Assembly (NCBI GenBank): GCA_026419785.1
Contig: JAODTK010001344.1
Coordinates: 372,001-436,000 of the forward strand
Source of the DNA: Sclerodactyla briareus
Taxonomy: Eukaryota; Echinodermata; Holothuroidea; Dendrochirotida; Sclerodactylidae
Reading direction: 5' to 3'
DNA length: 64,000 bases
Shown: piece by piece, positions 58,901-64,000 of the stretch
How the letters are laid out: each line of letters begins with the position of its first letter
Position numbering within the stretch: position 1 is the stretch's first letter
Notes under the pieces: model-generated
What the model was told of the DNA's origin: nothing
Databases searched by the model: none
Seen by the model: only the letters and a program-made list of their open reading frames with translations
Position numbers and translations under genes: made by a program

Positions 58901-61900
58901 TTGGCAAATTTGCAAATTGGCAACATTTGAGACGTCATATCTACCATTTTCAAGAAAATGTTAAGGTTATTAAGAAATATGTCTTTTCCCTTGTAATTGG
59001 ATAGGATATGACATCATAAAAAGGTTGCCAAGTTTGCCCAAATCAGCAACTTTATGAAATATGAGGAGCCATATCGTCCCAACCGACAACATGCTATAAA
59101 ACCCGGAACAAAGTGATATGTGAATGATTAATTTGGCTGGAATTTTCCTTTAATGGTTCTTCCTACCATCTTGAACATTTTGGTTGTATTTTCCTTCCAG
59201 GATGAGATGTGGACTACCTGGACAAAGCTTCTAATCTCATCAAGACAGGGCTGGCTGTTAATCAGTAGCTGCAGAGTGGTATGACATCCATCAGTATCTA
59301 TTCGGGATGCACAATTTAACGAGTGATGAATGATTCAAAATTTTTATAATCCCTCTATTCATATGGAACCCACATATCATACAGCTTTCACAATAATTCA
59401 CAGGGATTCATTCGTGATTTCAACCAGTATTCACAGTCGATTGCACTCTCCTCCCATTCTGCCGCAATGGAGGCGTCACGTCATGTACCCTCAGAGGGGC
59501 CGTCCCAGTACAAAAAAAGGGCTGCCACAGGGCCCCACTCGTAGTCCAAAGCTCTACTGGACATGCAGCACATTGATGCCAAAATTGTGACACATGATGG
59601 CAGGTAAACTATCTGTCAACCCACACATTGAACCTATCAGTGGGTGGCTATGCCTATCATATTGGGAGGTTTCCATAATCCAAATTACACATACACAAGG
59701 TTTGCTCAAATCCACACAGCTTAAATACTACAGAGTTTAGTATAATATAATGCGACGTCCATCACCTCAGTATGACTTCCACTTTTGTCAGGACCAAAAT
59801 GTTGTTGACTACATCAACCAAGTCCCATTCAAATCAGGATATTGGGAACATCACATAATTCAGATTTGGTTCAAAAATGACCATTAGTCCATAATCCGCC
59901 ATCTTCATTGGATACTCATCTTTTTTCTATTTCTTTCTCATCATGTTAGCCAGGGAGGGTTCAGTTGGAGAATCCGAGGGCCTACAGTCCATCCCGAAGC
60001 GCTCCTTCATTTGTGCGTTCCTCCTCGGCACACGAGGACGACGACGTGTCACTTTCTGTTATTGACTTTGCGAGGGAGTACATAGGACTTTTGAAACAGG
60101 GTGGTAATAGGAAACATATCTTCAAGCAAAAATGTATATGACAAGACATGTTCAAGCAACGAGATCAGTCAGCTTGGGGGGCAGGCTAATCTGTCCTTAT
60201 CTTTGTCTAAACAGTGTGTCCAGGCACTCGGCGGGTAAAATCGCTCACTATAAGTTGTATAGACCCATTCCTGACACGCTGTGAATGCGTGGTTATTTCC
60301 TCATCAGTTTCCAGGGATTTCCTGTTCTCGTACTGGCTCGAGAGCACGATAGTGCTAGGGGAGAGAACAACTCATGTTTCAAACAGCACTCGTAAATGTT
60401 TCAACACTCGTAACTGTTTCAACACTCGTAATAATATTGTAAACAATTTTTCTCTAATTTTTAACGACTAGACACTATTTGAACACGTATTTGCATGTTT
60501 AAGCCATTGACGTGTCAAGTATATGCTAATTAAATCTCCAAAAACCTGTCAATTGTGAGGTTTCAATGGTGGGCCATAATCGTTAACATTTAGAAAAATG
60601 GTTCTTAGGAATTAACGCTGGTGTTTTATGTTTAACATAGATGCAGCCGGTTTCAATAAAAAAATGATGATATAATAATAATAAGAAATGGAAACAAGCT
60701 AACTTAGAATGTACTGCCACTCATCTCAGTTAGTGAGTGCCGTCATGCTCAGGCAATGCCTGCAGATGGAATATCTGGCAATATATTATGAGTATATCCT
60801 ATGGAATTGATGCATGAGTTGCGAGATATGTATGGCCGTTCATAACAATATCATACAGTTTAATTCCTCTTATAATATCAACTTCCCTTGCAAAATTATG
60901 ATTTCCACATTCATTCGGCACACCACTCCCACATCTATGGAATTCTAGTCAGCCTTATGGGTTCAGTGGCCAGAGCAATGAAAAAATTGCATTTGGTCTG
61001 GATTGCACTCGCACCATTGTGCGCTAGTTTGAGCTGAAACATTGCCATCCAATGGATTCATTGAACAGAACCCCAAGCTAACCTGCAGTGACTTCACTGA
61101 TTTATCTTGATGAGGTATTGAATGGACTGATAATGTGATGTTACGGACAACTGCAGGCTTGGATACAACAGAGGTTATATCGTGGAGAATGGAAAATACT
61201 CCTTGTATGACCCACAGGGAACATGTGAACTCCACACTTGTCACTGTGTTGTCACCAAGGCCAGTTCCTGATATCCAGTATCAGACTAAGTTCCACCAGC
61301 ACGAGTTAATTTGAAGGTTAGTGGAAGTGCAAAACATATGACTCTGGAGATTGGGATTCCTTCTGATTAGTACAAGAAGGAAATCAAACTGACCTTTTGT
61401 AAGACAGTGAAAATGGGACCATACTACTATTGTTCAATGTTTTCCTGATATCTCTGGATGAAGGGGGGGGGGGAGGGGATAACTTGCTCAATGCAAGGTC
61501 AAGGAAAATTCCCCCATCAAATCTTTGTTTCATGAGCATGGTGAACCTGATTTGAATGTGGATGCACATATTCTCCAGACAAATATAGTTTCAAGCATTC
61601 ATTAACTTCAAAGACAACAAATTTAACTTGCACTTTTTGATTCCTTGACGAAGTTAGAGCAATCTATGCAGTCATGACAAGTGTGTGGTGGTGGTTGACG
61701 CCTAGCCTTGTTAACACGATAAATCCACCCCACTTGGATGGTCAAGTTCATACTCGGCATTTGGGTTCCCCATAATGAGTACTGAAATCCTATTGTTTTC
61801 GGGTCGGTCAAGGTCATCCGAGGTCAAAGTCTGGAAACCTTGTTAACACAATATGTTCAGAATGCTGGTCCGATCAGGTTGAAATCGGTATGCAACTTCT

Positions 61901-63909
61901 ATTGGGAGTACTGAACCCTATGTTTTTTTAGTGCAGACTGGGGATCAGATTTGAGAGAAACTGGGAACTCCTCAGCAATTTCAGCTGTTAACACGACAAC
62001 TCACCCCCACTTGGATGGATCTAGTTCATATTTGGTATATGAGTTCCCCATGAGTACATGATCCCTTTTGTTTGAGGTCAGGTCAAAGTCTGAAAATCTT
62101 GTTAACACATTAAGTCCAGAATGCCTGGAACATGATAAGTCCAGAATGGTTGGTCTGATCGGATTGAAATTTGGTGTGTAGCTTCCTTATGGGGAGTACA
62201 GGAACCCTTATATTCGTGGTATAAGTTGGGGTGAATTTTTGTCCAGAATATAGACCTTTGTGAAAAGGCAATATTTGGCCAATTTCGGCTTGTGAAATGA
62301 TAACTCGACCCCCTATGGATGGATGAAGCTTATACTTGGTATGTGTGTTCCCCATGATGAGTACATGTACCCTATTGTTTTGGGGTCAGGTCAGAGAGTC
62401 CCAAGGTCAAAGTTTGAAAACCTTGTGACCCGATTAGTCCAGAATGGTTGGTCTGATCGGATTGAAATTTGGTGTGTAGCTTTCTTATGGGAGGTACATT
62501 ATTGTTTTTTTTTATCCAGATCAGGGGTGAATTTTGGTCAAGAAATGTGGAAAGTTGAGATTTCGGCCATTTTTTGTCTTGTTAACAGGATAACTTGCCC
62601 CCAAACCCCCCCTGGGCCGGGGGGGGGGGGGGGGAAAAAAAAATGGATGAAGCCGAATTCTTGGTAATGTGTGGTCCCCATGATGAGTACATGTACCCTA
62701 TTGTTTTGGGGTCAGAGGTCAGAAGTCTGAAAACCTTGTGGACATGATAAGTACAGAATGGTTGGTCTGATCGGATTGAAATTTGGTGTGTAGCTCTCTT
62801 ATGGGGAGTACAGGAACCCTATTGATTTTGGTTTAGATCAGGGGTGAATTTTTGTCAAAAAGGGAAAATTCTGGCTTATGAACATGATAGCCACTAGACC
62901 CTACCTGATGGATGGATGAAGCCGATTCTTGGTATGTGTGGTCCCCATGATGAGTGCATGAACCCTATTGTTTGGGGGTCAGGTGAGAGGTCATCTGAGG
63001 TCACAAGAGGTCAAAGTCTGAAAACCTTGTAAACACGATAAGTAGATCGGAAGAGCTTTGTGAAGGGAAAGAGTTTAAATTTTGGTGTGTAGCTTTTTAT
63101 GGGTAGTTTAACCCTATGATTTTGGTTCAGGTCGGGGGAATTTTGGTTGAAATAGAAAAATTGGAACAGTCAATACTTTGGCCAATTTTTGGCTTGTGAA
63201 CACAATACACAACCCCCTGGATGGATGAGGCTCACACTTGTATGTGCTCCCTATGAATTGATATGGACCCTATTTTTTTGGGTCATTCAGAGGTCCAATC
63301 TGAGGTGACCAGAGGTCAAAGGCTGAAAACCTTGAAATTTAGTGTGTAGCTTTCTTTTCGAGAGCATAGGATCCCTATTGGTTGGTTGGTAAAATGGGAA
63401 TTTGGTCCACGTTATTTGCCCAACTGAGCTGGTACAATCTCCCATTTGTCCTTGTGTCTGGCTAATAGGTTGTAAGAAACATCAAGGATCACTAATCCAT
63501 TGGCTTTCTTCTGGTCACGCTTCATTGGAACTACTCAACATAATTGTTGATAACACGAAAAAAGGGTTGGGAACTCCCATAAGGGTTATCGAACATGTGC
63601 GCTTCCATCTATGCTAGTTTCTGAGCAAGACCAGTGCAATGTAAACATGTGAGTTTCACTTGTCTGACCTTCAATGTCCTCAGGTGGTCACGGCAGCTCC
63701 CACAACACAGTTTGGCAATGGGAAGACCTCCTGGAGTGATCATCAGAAGTTTGAGTACGAGGAGTCCTACAACTTTGACGCTCAGGGGGAGGAGACCGGT
63801 ATGGTCCCTGGACTACAGACAACAGATATGGTCCTCTTTGGCAACTTATTCCACGCCAACCAGGAACTGGTCCATGAAGGAGTCCACAACTACTAGAGAA
63901 CCACCTAAG
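46930..63909 (+). CDS. XPOT: Exportin-T (tRNA export receptor), 5' part, gene continues beyond window
   Basis: Importin-beta-family receptor that carries mature tRNAs out of the nucleus with RanGTP. Ten plus-strand exons follow the order of animal XPOT from the start codon to about 45% of the ~960-residue protein. Diagnostic segments are GWKLCADAIIN (exon 2), VKELLMSWLR (3), KQFIRNKVAQLFSMVFVLD and AIDIEVVDRDIVHTPE (4), ETQRNTQLKDTMRVQCVPAL with VDSWYQIL (5), LIANDRFI with EIINKGMDSNAKVELIESIS (6), VDYLDKASNLIK (7), HEDDDVSLSVIDFAREYIGL (9) and YEESYNFDAQGEE (10). These are HEAT-repeat helices. Most exons need small frameshift repairs; exon 5 is clean. Introns carry MITEs, a hAT-like element and satellite DNA. 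Confidence 0.97.
46998..47175. repeat. Minisatellite of CACTATCTGGGCCCT-type ~16-bp units
   Basis: Ten or so degenerate copies of CTCACTATCTGGGCC with AGCC and GGCC variants. They start within 10 bp of the XPOT exon 1 donor. Confidence 0.7.
48193..48331 (+). CDS. XPOT: XPOT exon 2
   Basis: The acceptor TTATTTTCAG ends at 48192 and the donor GTAAGTTC starts at 48332. It encodes RTYFER, then after a shift QSDYGWKLCADAIINTSTR. Another shift leads to FLLCLQLL and EHFTN-like text. It corresponds to AYFEQLK...WQVCAEAL...FFCFQVLEH in human XPOT. Confidence 0.9.
49085..49133. repeat. Perfect 19-bp inverted repeat, 11-nt loop
   Basis: ACAATTCTCATGAGATCTC at 49085-49103 and its exact inverse at 49115-49133. 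Each arm also contains the self-palindrome CATGAGATCTCATG or part of it. TCATATGAGAAC-like words follow to 49205. Bases 48340-49080 are otherwise unassigned. Confidence 0.8.
50282..50619. mobile_element. MITE with ~26-bp terminal inverted repeats
   Basis: Left TACTGTATTCATTCCGTTAA, then GCGCCCA. Right, inverted, TACCGTATTCATTCCGCTAA, then CGCCCA. Further GCGCCCATC copies lie inside both ends. The interior is non-coding. TA at both edges would fit a mariner-type insertion. It lies in XPOT intron 2. Confidence 0.75.
50708..50777 (+). CDS. XPOT: XPOT exon 3
   Basis: The acceptor CATTTTACAG ends at 50707 and the donor GTGAGT starts at 50778. The 70-bp exon encodes YSSASQEDTQTVKELLMSWL, then RMT, matching YSELTTVQQQLIRETLISWL in human XPOT without any frameshift. 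Confidence 0.92.
50779..50980. repeat. Minisatellite, six ~34-37-bp units
   Basis: Units of GAGTTATTTCCTATGGAGTTACATATGGCAAGTAGC type. Alternating units end in GACAGT and GCAAGTAGC. The first unit begins inside the exon 3 donor (GTGAGTTATT). Confidence 0.85.
52001..52425. repeat. TTAA-flanked MITE, full-length copy
   Basis: TTAAAGGGCAAGTCCAGCCA at the left; ATTTGGCTGGACTTTGCTTT at the right, inverted. The central hairpin and CCAAACATGCTGTAAACC...GGAACAAAGTGATA are as in the 24603 copy. It lies in XPOT intron 3. Confidence 0.8.
52620..52838 (+). CDS. XPOT: XPOT exon 4
   Basis: The acceptor TTCTATGCAG ends at 52619 and the donor GTTAGG starts at 52839. It encodes AYSNTEEKQFIRNKVAQLFS, then MVFVLD. 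One base is missing before MKQWPTF. The frame returns in SLAIDIEVVDRDIVHTPE. The total length is a multiple of three. Confidence 0.95.
53982..54065 (+). CDS. XPOT: XPOT exon 5
   Basis: The acceptor GATATTGACAG ends at 53981 and the donor GTAAGT starts at 54066. The 84 bp encode ETQRNTQLKDTMRVQCVPAL, then VDSWYQIL, in one open frame. It matches EARRNTLIKDTMREQCIPNL...WYQIL in human XPOT. Confidence 0.97.
54932..55201 (+). CDS. XPOT: XPOT exon 6
   Basis: The acceptor TTTCTCTCTCAG ends at 54931 and the donor GTAAGTT starts at 55202. It encodes KTYENENPELTCLC, VIGAYV, RLIANDRFIERT, then after a shift LREASCDCFCEIINKGMDSN and AKVELIESISNVLQTAGCY. Three or four indels occur in the first half; the second half is clean. 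Confidence 0.95.
55968..57622. mobile_element. Possible hAT-like element with subterminal GACTCGG arrays
   Basis: GGACTCGGTCTCGG-type words cluster at 55980-56080 and again, in the same orientation, at 57485-57615. Outer sequences AGTGTTGCGAGGACTCGAGT and ACTCGACTCCACACTG are partly inverse. The interior has no transposase I can read. A G17 run at 55781-55797 lies just upstream. XPOT intron 6. Confidence 0.45.
57966..58595. mobile_element. Possible hAT-type MITE
   Basis: It starts CTAGGGTTGTGAAAAAACCCGG and ends GATAACCGTTGCAGCCCTTAG, whose inverse CTAAGGGCTGCAACGGTTATC resembles the TAAGGCTGCACGGTTAC end at 44112. I see no clear target-site duplication, so the left end is uncertain. Confidence 0.4.
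58755..59152. repeat. TTAA-flanked MITE copy
   Basis: GACAATTCCAGTCAAAAATATTC, GAAAATCATGCCAATCAAACTTTG, the central hairpin (GGCAAATTTGCAAATTGGCAAC against TATGACATCAT...TTGCCAAGTTTGCCC) and the right end ATTTGGCTGGAATTTTCCTTTAA. It ends 48 bp before XPOT exon 7. Confidence 0.78.
59201..59278 (+). CDS. XPOT: XPOT exon 7
   Basis: The acceptor TTCCTTCCAG ends at 59200; the donor is probably GTATGA at 59279. After one surplus base near DE it reads VDYLDKASNLIKTGLAVNQ, matching VDFLARFSKLV-type text in human XPOT. Confidence 0.78.
59509..59603 (+). CDS. XPOT: Possible XPOT exon 8
   Basis: SKALLDMQHIDAKIVTHDG precedes the donor GTAAAC at 59604. It fits the A-x-x-A-L-x-x-I-(E/D)-x-K-(V/I) pattern expected between exons 7 and 9. 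The 5' half is in other frames and the acceptor (CGTCCCAG) is a guess. Confidence 0.45.
59953..60100 (+). CDS. XPOT: XPOT exon 9
   Basis: It encodes HEDDDVSLSVIDFAREYIGL, then LKQ, against HEDDDISSNIIGFCYDYLHI in human XPOT. The 5' part (RSFICAFLLG) reads in another frame, so one or two indels are present. The acceptor is probably GTTAGCCAG. The donor is GTGGTA or GTAATA. Confidence 0.88.
61186..61296. repeat. Dispersed repeat shared with 25296-25412
   Basis: Same text as the earlier copy. The preceding 60980-61185 is open on the minus strand (93 codons from 61244) but has no domain I recognise. Bases 60110-60960 are unassigned. Confidence 0.65.
61640..63400. repeat. ~300-bp tandem satellite, about six monomers
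   Basis: Landmark GATAACT.GACCCC....GGATGGATGAAGC recurs near 61720, 61990, 62297, 62589, 62888 and 63203, at spacings of 270-315 bp. Monomers share GTACATG.ACCCTATTGTTTTGGGGTCAGGTCAGAGGTC, GGTCAAAGTCTGAAAACCTTG, AAGTCCAGAATGGTTGGTCTGATCGGATTGAAATTTGGTGTGTAGC and CAGGGGTGAATTTTGGTC. The same family surrounds the LINE at 3690. Confidence 0.88.
63044..63074 (+). other. Illumina adapter-like sequence (probable assembly artefact)
   Basis: AGATCGGAAGAGC is exact to the universal Illumina adapter stem, and the following 18 bases (TTTGTGAAGGGAAAGAGT) match the next part of the TruSeq universal adapter at 15 positions. It replaces CCAGAATGGTTGGTCTGATCGGATTG, which every neighbouring monomer has. Confidence 0.85.
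63684..63909 (+). CDS. XPOT: XPOT exon 10 (last in window)
   Basis: The acceptor AATGTCCTCAG ends at 63683 and the donor GTATGT starts at 63910. In shifting frames it reads LPQHSLAMG, then FEYEESYNFDAQGEE, DYRQQI, and LFGNLFHANQELVHEGVHNY. It parallels YDEEYNFENEGEDEAM, EYRKQLKLLLDRL and PELLLASVRR in human XPOT. The remaining gene lies beyond 64000. Confidence 0.92.
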
Positions 63910-64000
63910 GTATGTTGCCCCTCTACATGGAGGGTTTGAAGAGGGGGTTGAGGGGGGGTGGCTTGTAGGGTGTGAGGTTCCCAGGCTACGTGAACAATTG

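Noticed and set aside
1..64000. CRISPR arrays, operons, phage or bacterial genes
   Set aside because: Tandem repeats here lack regular repeat-spacer structure, and the genes are intron-split animal genes.

Overview
Kind of organism: animal nuclear DNA, from a bilaterian and probably a marine invertebrate. Three conserved genes are split into short GT-AG exons of about 18-270 bp, separated by introns of hundreds to thousands of bases that are full of repeats. Nothing bacterial or viral was recognised. Tandem arrays rich in AGGTCA-type motifs, foldback elements, tRNA-headed SINEs and LINE remnants fill most of the window. This resembles echinoderm, hemichordate or amphioxus genomes, but no marker fixes the phylum. 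The sequence looks like a lightly polished long-read or hybrid assembly: nearly every exon needs 1-nt frameshift repairs, homopolymers are inflated, and a near-perfect Illumina adapter sits at 63044-63074. Layout: (1) 1-5.7 kb, plus strand: three consecutive exons of an ACAD9-type acyl-CoA dehydrogenase (1103-1258, 2891-3076, 5442-5658). The first runs into a nine-copy tandem array of its own 3' half plus donor site and intron. The codon for the catalytic glutamate reads alanine. A LINE remnant lies inside a ~300-bp satellite in the last intron. (2) 5.7-22.5 kb: repeats and unassigned sequence, with a tRNA-derived SINE, foldbacks, tandem arrays and a second LINE remnant. The 3' end of ACAD9 was not found. 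(3) 22.5-32.6 kb, minus strand: a complete five-exon RPL18A (ribosomal protein eL20) gene, from a 5'TOP-like start at about 32627 to an AATAAA at 22498-22503. Introns 2, 3 and 4 each hold one same-strand copy of a ~120-135 nt element that folds like an H/ACA snoRNA. (4) 32.6-46.9 kb: repeat-rich, no gene recognised. It includes a 1.9-kb hAT-like element with a target-site duplication, inserted into an older inverted-array element. (5) 46.9-64 kb, plus strand: the 5' part of XPOT (exportin-T, the tRNA export receptor), ten exons from the start codon to about the middle of the protein, continuing past the window. How the genes relate: all three look like housekeeping genes (mitochondrial complex I assembly/beta-oxidation, translation, tRNA export). 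No operon or shared pathway is implied.
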